Under the pieces are notes generated by a model. That model made no database searches. It was given only the letters and a program-made list of their open reading frames with translations, and was not told where the DNA came from. A stretch of 64,000 nucleotides of DNA from Macrocystis pyrifera (taxonomy: Eukaryota; Sar; Phaeophyceae; Laminariales; Laminariaceae). The stretch spans positions 6,443,024 to 6,507,023 of the forward strand of contig JASSKH010000001.1 of the NCBI GenBank assembly GCA_031763025.1, given 5' to 3'. This document shows positions 46,770 through 57,616 of the stretch, piece by piece. Position numbers and translations under genes: made by a program. Position 1 is the first letter of the stretch; every line of letters starts with the position of its first letter.

Positions 46770-47018
46770 ATGGGTGACGAAGTAGAAGATCTTCGGGGTA
46801 TGGTATTAGAGCAGGGCCTCGCCCTCGAGGGGCTGCAGCGGGCGGCCGCCGACGCAGAGGAGCGTCGAAAGGCGAATCACGCCGAGATCCTCGAGATGAT
46901 GGCACAGATGGGGTCCGGTAGACAGCAACAGCTATCTACTGCAGTTGGAGCAGGGAGAGATGCTTCAACGCCAGGGTCGGAACACTCCGATGTTGGCAAC
47001 GGGAGCCGGGAGGGGTAA
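46770..47018 (+). CDS. Short gag-like open frame of the LTR element
   Basis: 82 codons from a true ATG, 34 bp inside the 5' LTR. MGDEVEDLRGMVLEQGLALE is followed by a charged Ala/Glu/Arg-rich helix (LQRAAADAEERRKANHAEIL) that looks like a coiled coil, then a Gly/Ser tail. Position and helix suggest the start of gag, but there is no nucleocapsid zinc knuckle and the frame ends early. Whether it is translated is unknown. Confidence 0.4.
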   Translation: MGDEVEDLRGMVLEQGLALEGLQRAAADAEERRKANHAEILEMMAQMGSGRQQQLSTAVGAGRDASTPGSEHSDVGNGSREG

Positions 47019-47499
47019 ACGCGTTTCCGCGGAAGATGGCCACCTCGGTGGAAAAGGGGGCGGAAGCTGTGTTGGTGCTCTTGGAATATGCCGGAGATAC
47101 GACGGCGTGCTAAATGGAGAAGAAAAAGCCCTGCGGTGGGAGCAACAAAACCGTAGGCGCCTCCGTGGGGAGTGGCACGGGGGATAACAAGTCGTGCGAA
47201 ACTTTACGTGCGCACCTCACCCAGGGAGATTGTGGTGGGGCTGGGAGCTGTGGGGATGGGAGACATATCTGCACATTTTCGCGTGAAGTCGCACGGTGAG
47301 CCAGGCCGTGTGCACCCGGCCACCCATGTGGCATGGTCGGGAAAGCCGCGTACGTGATACGCGCACTCGACTACGGTGTGGTAGTAGTCGAGGGAGCGGA
47401 CGTGGGGGGAATCGGGTGCTGCTTCAGCAGTATTAGTAACGAAGGAGGGCACGTCTGCATCGGCAACAAGTCGCGTGACACAGCAGTCGCGTGCACACG

Positions 47500-47605
47500 A
47501 CGACAGCAGCAGCAGCAGGAGCAGCAGCAGCGGGGAGGTCAGGAACAGCAGCAGCAGCAGCCGCGGAAGGTCAGCAGCAGCAGCAGCAGCGGGAGGTCGT
47601 GGATG
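47500..47605 (+). repeat. CAG/CAGCAGCGG-rich patch inside the LTR element
   Basis: Interrupted CAG triplets (CAGCAGCAGCAGGAGCAG and similar). The patch gives long low-complexity frames on both strands. Confidence 0.75.
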
Positions 47606-48059
47606 GGGCAGGCGTGGTTGGATCGTCCGCTGGATCCTTTTATGGGTCCAGCAACACGCGGGGCGAGGGGATAGCGTCTGCACTCGTAATGGTAGGTCTT
47701 CGATCCACTATTACCTTGTGAAGTTTGTTTCTTTTCACGACGAGGGTAGAAATTTCGTGAATTGATTCGTAGTACGTACGAGTACGTATGAAATGTGCGA
47801 TAATACTAGATGATACGTACGGAAGTATTGTTTGGACTTCTTTTTCTGGAAGATATACGTGATGAGTACCCCCCCGTCCCCCACCTGGTAGTAGAAAAGT
47901 CGTATTTTCGTGTTTTGGTTAGAAATGTTACTGCCGAATACGACATCCACTGCGCTTCGATGCGCTCCGTGTTCGATGTCGGCAGGCCCAGAAGAGCAAC
48001 TGGACAAATACCAATACATTAATATCGCATATTTCAAAGGTTTGGAGGGGGTCTGTGGG

Positions 48060-48770
48060 CAAGTGTGTATTTATGTTGCGGGAAGGTCGTGAAGTGGACA
48101 GACAGGTATCTCGCCAGCTGGAGCTTTTTAGTAATTCGGCTACTTAGCGGGCGGGAGGTTATGTCTAGTACTTCTGGTGGGTATTCGGAGGAGTAGTTTT
48201 CTCTTGCGATTGGATACACCTGTCGGTCGAAATACGTTTTTGATCGTACAAATGGAGATATGTCTTTTTCGACCGGATTTGGATTCGTTCCGGATAAAGG
48301 AAAGTCGATACATACCGTTTACGACGTGTTAGGGAATACTGAATTATATGGTAGTTATCGTTCTTTCCGGGTAAGTGCCGATATATAGGATATGTATCGT
48401 TTATTACAGGTTACGGAGATCGGAATGGTGTGCGTTATATTTTGTGTCCCGGGAAAGTCGTGAATTGTACGAAGAAGGTATAGTATCGTCTACTGTAGGT
48501 TCGTCAAATGGAGATGTGTCATTTTCGACTGGGTGTGATTCGTTCCGGTTATTAAGTCGTATATGATAAAAAACCATTGGCGACGTGTTCGGGATAAAAA
48601 ATATGTGGTAGTCACCGTTCTTCCCGTCGGGTACGTGGTGGGTGATATGTGGGATATGTATTGTTTACCACTGATGAGGGATCTCTGAATGTTACGGAAC
48701 ATATTTTTTATCCCGGGAAAGTCGCAAATGGTACGGAGGTATACTATCGTCTACTCGACGGTATACGTAG
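48060..48770 (+). repeat. Diverged ~260 bp tandem repeats inside the LTR element
   Basis: CAAATGGAGATATGTC-TTTTTCGAC at 48,249 recurs as CAAATGGAGATGTGTC-ATTTTCGAC near 48,506. CCCGGGAAAGTCGTGAA near 48,449 recurs as CCCGGGAAAGTCGCAAA near 48,713, each followed by GGTAC...TATCGTCTAC. A weaker third unit (GCGGGAAGGTCGTGAAG) is near 48,078. Confidence 0.65.
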
Positions 48771-49630
48771 CCTTTTTTTTTGCCTGGAGTTTTGAAATAA
48801 ATAAATTTTCATGTTCAAATTAAACAGTCTTTGTGGTATAGACAGGACCAGAAGGTGACTGGTGGGACGGATATTTATTAGTTGACGGATTGGCGAATGA
48901 AGAGTACGTGGTGCACCTTGAGAGGTGTATTGCAGATGCAGCGGTATTGGTGGATACTGATTTCATTGAGTTTGGCAGGGATTTGTCTTTGTACTGCGGT
49001 CTATTGGTTGCAGAACAAGGGAGGGTATGCTTATTCTTCTATGATGGGTTGTTCTACCACCAATATTGTATTTCCGAACTTGATGGGTGATTGAAATCTT
49101 GTTCGCGAGTTGGAAGATGAAAAATTGTGGATATGATTATTCATGATTAGGGGTGATGAAAATCTCGGTTCACGAGTGGGAAGGTGAAGTATTTCAGGGA
49201 ACAAGGATAGCTAGTGAACTGAACCAGAAACAGGGAGTGTTTTTTTTCTTTTTGGTTCTGACACAAAACGGATATTGTTTCGGGAATAGTAAGCGCCGGG
49301 CAAACTCTATAGGGAAAAATATTTGGTATCTCGCGTTAGCTACGATCTGATAATTTGTGGCGGAAGTAGGGGACACAGGGAGACGTGTGTCTCGGGGAAT
49401 GGGGTTCCTCGCGAGTTCTATCATTTAGCTATCTCTATGATTGTTTTGTTTTTACGGCATTGAGCTGTTGCAAAGGAGATCTGCAATAGTTTAATACAGG
49501 AGGAAGAGGTTTTTGCTTGTAAGGTACAGGTTTCCTCTTGAAATATTTTAGTTGGTTTTTGATCATGGAGATGAGTTTTGTTCTGTTATCTTGAATTGTC
49601 ATTGCTGTTTTGCTGAAAAAGCAGGGAGTG

Positions 49631-49825
49631 TGTTCGAATGTGCTTGTTCAGTATTTGACGGTTTCATGACTATTCGGTATATTGGCTTATTATGAGATTA
49701 TTTGGTGGTTACTTCTGTGGGTGTACGTGATCCCCACCAGGGCCACTTCCATCTGTATCTACTCTGCCGGGAGAATAATACTAAAACCTGAAACATCATC
49801 TTTCTTCGCCTGGGACTTATCAACA
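49631..49825 (+). repeat. 3' LTR, 195 bp
   Basis: Pairs with 46,541-46,735. It is followed at once by the ATCGT target duplication and then by sequence continuous with the empty site of the other copy. Confidence 0.95.
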
Positions 49826-50104
49826 ATCGTGACCTTGTTGGAAGTTAGTGAAATCATCGTCGTATTATTGATTTTCAGTTATTATATGTACGTACAAGGC
49901 TTTCCTTCGGAGTGGGTATTCCGTTGTTTCGTGTACATATAACTGCAATTAATTGGCGACATAGCCCAAAGCCAACCAAACTAAATGTATTTGTGTAAGA
50001 AACGGTGAAGGATGTAATAATGGCGTTTATTTATGAATGTATAATGTGAAACGTAAGATCGGGTGACGCAAGAGTAAGAATGACATTCGTCTAATAATAA
50101 TAAT

Positions 50105-50625
50105 AACATATTTCATCAGTGTGGGGAGAGAGTGGAGTAGTGCTTGGCATGTGGATGATATACAACATAGAGGCTGTTGTTTAAAGGAAGGTTTGGGACA
50201 GGAGAGAAAGCAGCAGTGCCGGCAACGACAACGGTTGTGGAAATGTTGTATAGTTGCTGGGCGGCCGCGATTTCGATGTAGCCAGCATAGGAGTTTGGAT
50301 GAGACATGATATGTAAATAGTCTTCCAGGATGCTGTAGTAGCGAGGCGGGAGGCCCAGAATGTGGATCTGTTCGCTGTTGAACTCGTTGGATATGTGTAG
50401 GATGAAATAATCGTGATTTTGGGAAATGTGGGAAACAATTTGTTTCCTTTCGTTCGTCCTGGGTGGCGACAATCTGCTTGGCGTACTGCTTCGGAATTCC
50501 GCGAAGCCCTGGAGCAGGCGAAATGGAAGGAAGTCTTTTTGCGCTTGATGATGATGTCTCCGTCTTTGATGGTGGAGTCCGTCAGGCGGCAGTTGTTGCA
50601 CTTGCCACGGACCTGGTCGAAGTAA
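50105..50625 (-). pseudogene. OTU-like cysteine protease remnant (duplicate)
   Basis: Counterpart of 17,060-17,580 with the same open C-terminal frame from RKQIVSHISQNHDYF to HAKHYSTLSP and the same break before it. A frame continues upstream through Pro-rich sequence to about 50,910, but that part lies in the CAG array and poly-C run and is probably not coding. Confidence 0.6.
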
Positions 50626-50744
50626 ACATATAGGGTGCGCGGGGCAGGAGTGGCGTGCAGGGAATGGCGGGGGAGGGGGAAGGGGGGGGGGGGGGGCAGA
50701 GTTCATTATTTGTACTACTCTACAGCGGCACAACAGCAGTACGT

Positions 50745-52180
50745 AATCGCTTGCTACACGACGGCAGCAGCAGCAGCAGCAGCAGCAGCAAGTACGTAAT
50801 TTCATTGACGATACAGAAATATGTACACACACAAGTGTAGTACAGTACACACACAAATCACGTCCAGCATGATGTACGGCAACAACGCAGCAGCACCACA
50901 AAAAAATCATTGACGATACAGAAATATGTACACACGCACAAGTTTAAGTGTAAGCAATAGACCCACAAATCATGTCCAGCATGATGTACGGCAATAACGC
51001 AGCAGCGCCACAAAACGACCAGGAAACACAATTATCCGATTACATACAAACATTCAGTGAATATTGCGGCAGCACCAAAAGCAGAGCAGCAGCAGCAGCA
51101 GAAGCAGCAACGGATCGCCACAGCGTTGGCAGCAGCAGCATAGCAACGATATGAAAAGAAGGGAGAAAAAAAAAATGTACCCCGAGGCCGCCCGAAAAGT
51201 ATTTTTGGTACCTCACTATAGACCCACCTCCGCATGCTGTACGGCAACAACGCAGCAGCAGCATAGCAACATTACGAAATACGAGAAAAAGTAATACGCA
51301 AAATGCAGGAGCAAAACGACCAAAATGTTTTTTTTACGTATCAAAAAAACCATTTGGGTACAAAAATGGCCAATAAAAACAATAATCCGCGTTGGCAGCA
51401 GCGGCATAGCAACGATATGAAAATAAGGAAGAAAAAAAGTATGTACCCTGGTATGCCGCAATCGCAAAACCTACGGAATTTCATTGACGATACCAAAATA
51501 TGTACACACACAAGTGCAGCATGATGTACGGCAACAACGCAGCAGCACCACAGCAGCAGCAGCAACGAACATATATGAAAATAACCAAGCCGAAAACGAG
51601 AAATTGCAGTGCGTACGCAAAATGCAGGAGCAAAACGACAAAAATATTTTTTCACGTATCAAAAGGGACCATTTGGGTACGAAAACGACCAAGAAAAACA
51701 GTAATCCGAGTACATACGAACATTCAGTGGATATTGCGGCAGCACATTAGCAGCAGCAGCAGCAGCAGCAGAAGCAGCTACAGCATTAGCAGCAGCAGAA
51801 GCTGCAACGAATCGCCGCAGCGTTGGCAGCAGCGTTGGCAGCGTTGGCAGCAGCAGCAGCAGCATAAACAACGATATGAAAATAAGGAAGAAAAAGCATG
51901 TACCCTGGTATGCCGACATCGCAAAACCTACGGAATTGACGATCCGAAAATATGTACGCTTCCAGCACGATGCACGGCAACAACGCAGCAGCACTACATA
52001 CAGCAGCAGCAAGTGCACAGGAGCAGCAGGTGCACAGCACTGCAACAACGCAGCAGCAATACAGCAGCAGCGAGTGCACAGGAGAAGCAGGTGCACAGCA
52101 GCAGCAGCACTCATGGCGTGGCGCTGACAGCAGCAGCAGCAGCAGCAGCAGCAGCGGCAGCCGAAAACGAGCAAAATGAG
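50745..52180 (+). repeat. CAG-rich mosaic tandem array (duplicate)
   Basis: Counterpart of 17,700-19,110. Several CAG runs differ in length, and a GTTGGCAGC unit is present three times near 51,820-51,855 against two in the other copy. Confidence 0.8.
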
Positions 52181-52477
52181 CATGTGGGGTCACCCAAACA
52201 TGTACACACAGAAATCGTGTGCATGCACCGAAAATGCACCACAGTAGCAGCAGCACTCACGTCGTTCGGTGCAGCGGTGACGGCGACAGCTGAATCCTCC
52301 GTTCCTTCGTTCACGTCCCGCAAACAGTTGTGCATGTGTGCGTTCGCACTGTGTGTAAGAGGAGCCGACGCAACGCACGAAGGGGAAAGAACGAGCATGG
52401 ATGAGTAAAAAAATAAATAAACGCTTAATTTGACGTAAGTTTGTATGCAAAAAGGCAATTGAAAACCTAAAAAAAAA

Positions 52478-52895
52478 CGTACTGGCAACATACAGCATGC
52501 ACAATAGACATAAGACGCTCACCACTGTCAGCAGTCTCGAGGGAGTACGAGACAGTCCCTTCTTTGATCGGGCGAGCACAGAACTCGCAGTCGTTGCCCT
52601 GTCAGGATGATCCCGCCACCACGCACGTGAGATCCTTGCAGGTGGCGAAGGCCACGTTTTTGGCACAAGGCGCGGAGTTCTTGACCAAGTGCTGGTCCGT
52701 GCACTGGTCGCAGACAACAGCCGGCACCAGGTCGGTCTTTGTCGTTGCCGCTCTCTTGCCAGAGGGCGAGGACCACGCGCCTCTCGACGAGGGGGAGGCG
52801 AGCTTAGGGGGCGTGGAGAAGGGAGAGGCGGGGGTTGCAGCACCAGCAGGTTCGCCACCGACAGCAGCAGCTTGGCCGCCGACAGCTGCACCTAT
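52478..52895 (-). CDS. Unrecognised Cys-rich open frame, broken by one stop
   Basis: The minus strand is open from about 52,895 to a TGA near 52,608 and then again to about 52,478. An Ala/Gly/Pro/Ser linker leads into TDLVPAVVCDQCTDQHLVKN, SAPCAKNVAFATCKDLTCVV and, after the stop, GNDCEFCARPIKEGTVSYS. Cys spacing (C-x2-C, several single Cys, C-x2-C) suggests a zinc-binding fold, but I cannot name it. A CGA-to-TGA change would explain the stop. It could be an exon, since TGACAG at the stop also resembles a splice acceptor. Confidence 0.3.
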
Positions 52896-52984
52896 CTATG
52901 CCGTTCGTCGAAGGCGAGACGCCTCTTTTAGGCGCCGTGCGAAGAGCTGTCTATTGGTTGGCAGTTTGCGGAAGAAGAAAGAAG

Positions 52985-53060
52985 AAAGGTTGTTTGGCTG
53001 ATCGGCTGTTTCAAAGGAGAAAGAAAGGTTGTTTGGCTGTTCGGCTGTTTCAAAGAAGAA
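52985..53060 (+). repeat. 38 bp tandem duplication
   Basis: AAAGGTTGTTTGGCTG-TCGGCTGTTTCAAAG occurs twice in a row with small changes. Confidence 0.7.
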
Positions 53061-53183
53061 GGGCTGTTCGCGAAGAGCTGTCTATCAGTCGGTCTGTCTG
53101 CCAAGAGCTAGCAAGTGACAACGACCTCAAAAATCGTAATTATAGTTGTATTTATATTTATATTACCACACCCGATGAGGATA

Positions 53184-53403
53184 TGTTGCGAGTTAGGGGA
53201 TCCCTAACATCCTTAAGAGATCCCCAAAATCCTTAGCGGATCCATATGTATCCCGCATGGCGAGAAGGGATCCCCCAAAGATATTGGGAATCCCCCAATG
53301 ATGTTGGGGGTCCTCCAAAGCGAGAGGAGATCCCCTAAGCCTATCGGAGGTCCCGTCAGCCAAAAGGGAGCCCTTCACTCGGAGCATCCCCTAACTCGCA
53401 ACA
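53184..53403. mobile_element. 220 bp element with 18 bp perfect terminal inverted repeats
   Basis: TGTTGCGAGTTAGGGGAT at 53,184-53,201 is exactly complementary to 53,386-53,403. The interior is filled with GGATCCCC/GGGGATCC-like words in both orientations, able to form several hairpins. Size and ends suggest a MITE-like non-autonomous DNA element. I see no clear target duplication (left flank GAGGATA, right flank AACTCTC). Confidence 0.6.
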
Positions 53404-53459
53404 AACTCTCATCGTTTGTGATTATACATATAATAATAACTAAACGTCAAGATGAAGGT

Positions 53460-54010
53460 GATCACTATTCGATTTCTGTGAAATAAGAAGGCCAGCTTCC
53501 GCGATTTTTCTTTCTTTTGTCTTGGAACAGTAGCGACTCGAGTCTCTGATCAAGTGAAACACGAAATTGGCAAACGCGGAGGGCGAGTTGTTGCCGACAT
53601 TATAGAGCAGAACCACGAGGCTTTATGATGGAGAGAGGCGGGTGACACGTGTGAAGCTACCGCCGCCAGCGCGTAGCCGTGGCTTGCTCGAGGCTGGATG
53701 CTCCAACGACTCACTGCAGAAACAAAATCACGTTCGAACTTCTGCTTTGAGATGACTGCTTTCAGAAAACGATAGAGGTGTTTTTTTGCGGAAACAGACA
53801 CTGGAGCCTAAAGGGATTCACAACACCCGAGGTGATTTTCAAGAAAAGAACATCGTATGATCGTACATACGGAACAGCTATTGCGGAATACAACCCAAGC
53901 ACACCCGAAGCAGTCGCAGCCGTAGCAGTAGGTAAACCATATAGCATGGACAATGGCCCGGATAACGATCCATGCCAAGCCCTGTGTTTCCACCCCCTTG
54001 AGGCGGGGTT
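53460..54010. other. No gene recognised
   Basis: Short open frames exist on both strands (for example minus 53,550-53,801 and plus 53,778-54,128), but none has a recognisable domain or a supported start. Confidence 0.45.
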
Positions 54011-54400
54011 TTACCCGGGTATTACCTATACCAGGAACTCCTGTGAGTTATTTACAAGATACGAACCGCATACTTGGAACTGCTATGAGTTACGTACGAT
54101 ACTCATGCCCGCACCGAAAATTCTGTAAGTTATGTACGATGTCCGTGACACAATACCCGGGGTGCGGGGAGAGCTTTCGTACACCTGCCCGGGACTTCTG
54201 TGAGACGTTTACGGCCGTAGTACAATACCCGCGGTACGGGTATGCCCCTCTAACATACCCGGGTGCGGGTACTGGTACACGTACAATTTGTATACCTAAC
54301 CGGAATTTCTGGGAGTTCTGTAATACTTAATACCCGTATCCGGAACTTCTTTAAGTTCTGCAAGACTTCCATCGCCGTACTCAGAATCCATGTACCCTAC
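54010..54400 (+). repeat. Decayed ~42 bp tandem repeats
   Basis: The phrase GGAACT-CTGTGAGTTATGTACGATAC and variants recur near 54,040, 54,082, 54,123, 54,196, 54,305 and 54,347, interleaved with TACCCGGG words. Confidence 0.55.
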
Positions 54401-54634
54401 ATAACATAACCTTTGAAAGCTTAGCTTCACTTGCTACACCCGCCCCACTCCTGGTTTTATCGTTTTTTTTTTTTCGCATTTTCGACTCTCGCCTGCAACC
54501 TGTCCCGGCCGCAATCACGACTCGCCGCCCGAAACCAACAGTTTTTTGGATAGCACTGGCATTACATTATCGTGAATCAAAGCCTTCGACGGTTCCATCC
54601 ACATGCACCCAAACACGCAACAAAGTGCCGAAGC

Positions 54635-55123
54635 CCGCCTCTCAAGCGGTGTTTCGTATGATGCAGCTAACCGTTCATGCGATACGCCGAATACCTTCAC
54701 GGTACTTTGGCGCTTGGTGCAAGAAATGTCCGCGTGGTCGGTGAGAGAGTTTGACATCCTCTGTCCCGGCATTGTACGTAGGGGTGCAAGGGTCTTTGGC
54801 CATATGCATGATAATACATACACCACCCCTCCGAACAATTTTACATGGGGGAGATAACGTTAGCCCCCCACAAGGGAAAATATCGTATCAAACAATCATC
54901 AATACGCAAAAATAACCGCCTCACAAGCGGTTCTTAGAAGGATGTAGCTCACTATTCATACGACTCGCCATACGCCTCATGGCGCTACGCGCTTGGTGCA
55001 AGCAATGTCTGCCTGGTCGGTAAAAACGCGACTTGCTCCGACCTGGCATTGTAAAAACACGTGGATCGGCGGCCATACGACCCCGCCCATGCGTGACAAT
55101 GAGAACAGCCGCCCCGTCCCCCC
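54635..55123 (+). repeat. Two diverged S-family repeats
   Basis: Copies at 54,635-54,832 and 54,916-55,123. Both keep CGCTTGGTGCAAG-AATGTC-GC-TGGTCGGT and CATTGTA but have many substitutions. The C tails are short and interrupted (CACCACCCCTCC and CCCCGTCCCCCC), consistent with older copies. Confidence 0.75.
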
Positions 55124-55169
55124 GGAAAAAATAGAAACAGCGGCGTAAAACCGACACCCTTGTAGTAGC

Positions 55170-56021
55170 AGACATCTCGTCATCCTCATTCTGTACCATT
55201 CCCACTTGGTTCCTTTTGAACCCGCGTTTCAGCGTTACTCCCCAAAGGTCATACAGTAGAGCATCCATCATCCCCGAGGGTTCACACCCTTTCCTAACCG
55301 CTTGCGCGTCCTTGTTCGGTGTAGTGGTGCTCCACAACGAGGTCATGGCCGTATGATCTCGTTTTGTTTCTTGTGGGTTCGATTTGGCCTCGTCCATGCT
55401 GTTGAAGCAGTCCCCGAGGTTTCGTCCGCTGTGGGCGCCATTTATTCTGCCCCTGTGACCTATACCGCTGGCTTGGAATCCCCTAGACACTACACTTGCC
55501 ACGGTCGTTCTTGGCTCCGCGATACCAGCGCTTTCTGAGCTGCCCGCACGAACCCTATGGCGTCCTCCATTCCGTACCATTCCCACTTGGTTGCTTCTAA
55601 GCCCTCGCTTCAGCGGTACTCCCTATAGCTCATAACCTAGAGCATCCATCACCCCCGAGGGCTCACACCCTTCCCAAACCGCTTGCGCGTCCTTGCTAGG
55701 TACAATGGTGCGCCACAACGAGGCCATGGCCGCGGAATCTCGTTTTGTTCCTTGTGGGTTCAATTTGGCCTCGTCTACGTTGTTGACGCAGTCCGCGAGG
55801 TTTCGTTCGCTGGGCGCCTCATTTATGTTGCCCCCGAGATCATTACCGCTGGCTTGGGATCCCCTGGACACCACGCCTTTCGCGGTCGTCCTTGGCTCCG
55901 CGGTACCCAGCGCATTCTGAGCCGCCCGCACGAAACCTATGGTGTCGTCATGTCCACCAGAGGGATATCCTGGTGTTGTGTACGCGTGTTCTAAAGAGTT
56001 GTATTCAGTGCTTGCCCGCAA
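55170..56021 (-). pseudogene. Tandemly duplicated unrecognised open frame
   Basis: Two ~405 bp units lie at about 55,170-55,580 and 55,580-55,985. On the minus strand both are open for about 95 residues in corresponding frames and share AEPRTT, VVSRG-QASG, RNL-DC, DEAK-NPQ-TKRD, AM-SLW, KDAQAV and GCEPSG-MDAL. Roughly two thirds of the residues match. The right-hand unit (first on the minus strand) ends in a TAG where the other has TGG (DLWGV), and a frameshift follows IGFVRAAQ-AL in the left unit. I do not recognise the protein. The open frames in two diverged units suggest past coding, perhaps in a mobile element. Confidence 0.4.
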
Positions 56022-56119
56022 ATGCCGCCTATGGTGTGAATCTCCGTTGCAAGCTGATCCCTTGGTGTTAGCATCCAGCCATTCCTTGACGTTAGGGGGA
56101 AGAGGTCCGAGTCCAGACC

Positions 56120-57160
56120 AGTAGAAAAAACAGTGTCACTGCTAGCTCCGGACTAGTAGCGATATCTTCGTACTTTACCAACAGGTACCTGGTGTTGCCG
56201 GTGATGAATTGAATGGGTTTTAGCAATCAGACAGCGACCGAGACAGCCGAGGGTGACAAGCGATGGAAAGGAACGACGTTTTTTCTACTAATTTCAGCTC
56301 TGGCTGGTACTCATTGTCAAACATGTAAGTGGAGCAGCCGAAATAGTTCAAGGCCATAATATACTCGACCCCGTACGATAAAGATACCCACGGCCGGTTC
56401 ACGGAGAGGGCCATCGAAATATGAACAAAAGACTGGGACCTTGCGAGCTGTTCGTGTGTGTGTTTACCTCAGTATCTGCAACCTTGGTACTGCTGTTAAA
56501 ACAGACACCAAAGTATTTACGACTCAGGTTTGCCCTATCATACCTGCTCTCCTCTACCTTCTTCGCAGAGTCCAGCTGAGTCCTGTAATAGCCACACACG
56601 CTGCGTGTATTGAGTATTCGACAAAGAAGCGTTTGAGGGAGGAGCGTGAGATGTTTGGACAACTTGACAAAACTGGGGCAGCACGAATGGTATCCTATCC
56701 CGTGGTATGTTATTGTAGAAGCTGCAAACTACGACCCGTACACTGCTGTGACATCAAATGAGTGAACAGCTGGCGGGCGGTCATGAGTTTGAAATGTTCG
56801 CGGAAAGCCGAAATAACTGTTTGCCGTGTGTTCTCACGTCACCGAAAGCGCGAAAGTGTGCATTGAAAAACATGGTGAACCTCTACGTGCAGTGGGAGTT
56901 CTGCATCCCCTGCAGGAAACTGTTGAAGGCGTAAAGTGGGGAGGAGGCGTTTAGATACCTCTACCCACGGTGTGTTCCCAGCACTGCCGAGCGTAGACGT
57001 GGAGAGCGTAAGTGATTAACAATACAGCAACACAATAATCGCGTGCTAATTCCGTCGTCAGCCTCAGACATTGCTGTACTATATCTGTACACAGAGGTGA
57101 TTCTGCGGCCGTTTAGTTGTTTGTGAATCATCAAATAGTTTCCAACTCAACATGCGTGAG
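56120..57160. other. Unassigned stretch; one candidate exon
   Basis: No gene is recognised apart from a possible downstream exon of the sulfotransferase gene at 56,468-56,582, described separately. Confidence 0.4.
56468..56582 (-). other. Candidate further exon of the sulfotransferase-like gene
   Basis: A splice-acceptor-like GTGGCTATTACAG precedes 115 bases open in the phase required by the exon ending at 57,617. They encode TQLDSAKKVEESRYDRANLS and RKYFGVCFNSSTKVADTE, then a donor-like GAG|GTAAAC. Frame and splice words agree, but the residues do not show the RYEDL-type motif expected next in this family, so the link is tentative. Confidence 0.3.
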
Positions 57161-57425
57161 GGCTGTTACCTTCGGAGCGGTCTACTGGACAAACCATGGT
57201 CACAGGTGTCGCTCCTCCTTCCGGCCGGTAGGCGCCCTCATTAAGTTCGCCCACATTATTCAGCATTCCCGCTGTTCGTCGATGTGCATCTAAGTTTTCC
57301 AACTACTAGTAAATGCTTCCACACATTCGGCTACGACAGAACAACCAAGAACCAGCCATAGAACGTATACGTTCAACCGAGACTCGAAACCCAGCCAACT
57401 ACCGTTAGGGCATATTATGCGCTTT
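57160..57425 (-). mobile_element. tRNA-derived SINE, diverged copy
   Basis: Aligns to 12,120-12,415 over GGACAA-CC--GGTCACAGGTG, TTCAGCATT-CCGCTG-TCGTCGAT and the head, where the minus strand reads GGGTTTCGAGTCTCGG (box B with one extra T). It lies about 190 bp downstream of a sulfotransferase exon, probably in an intron or the 3' flank. Confidence 0.5.
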
Positions 57426-57616
57426 TTACTGGCGGGTACGGTACATGATTATTTTGTACACTTGTTTCTTTTTTCTTCGCTCCAGCATGTTTGAGCCCAT
57501 CTGCTGAGCATGACCATCTGAAGGAGAAAAGTGTAAAAGCAAAGATCAACGACGCACGCCCTACCTTCCCCTACACGCAAGCATTGTCGTGAGCGGACAC
57601 AAGCTTCACTTCGCAC

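Larger units (their letters stand above)
46541..49825 (+). mobile_element. Young non-autonomous LTR retrotransposon
   Basis: 3,285 bp bounded by two 195 bp LTRs that differ at one position by eye. The element starts TGTTCG and ends CAACA (the TG...CA rule). It is flanked by a 5 bp target duplication ATCGT at 46,536-46,540 and 49,826-49,830, and the other segmental copy has the uninterrupted site at 16,778-16,782. A purine-rich tract (GAAAAAGCAGGGAG) precedes the 3' LTR. The interior of about 2.9 kb holds one short gag-like frame and no protease, RT or integrase, so it must have used enzymes in trans. No TGG lies directly against the 5' LTR; the nearest is at 46,755. Confidence 0.93.
30153..52459. 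repeat. Segmental duplication, copy A'
   Basis: Second copy of the 1-19,416 segment. It is longer because it carries a 3,285 bp LTR element at 46,541-49,825, and it lacks about 447 bp of the S/T repeat cluster at its left end. Position 52,459 is where the matching sequence in the other copy is cut by the gap, so the true right boundary of the duplication may lie further right. The two copies could be tandem paralogues or two haplotypes placed in one scaffold. Confidence 0.95.

Noticed and set aside
51500..52408. 302-codon open frame through the CAG array
   Set aside because: Composition is poly-Gln/Ala/Ser from simple repeats. The other copy has a different frame structure, and no domain is present.
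53184..53403. CRISPR-like spaced repeats
   Set aside because: The internal words are irregular and palindromic with no fixed repeat or spacer length, and the context is eukaryotic.
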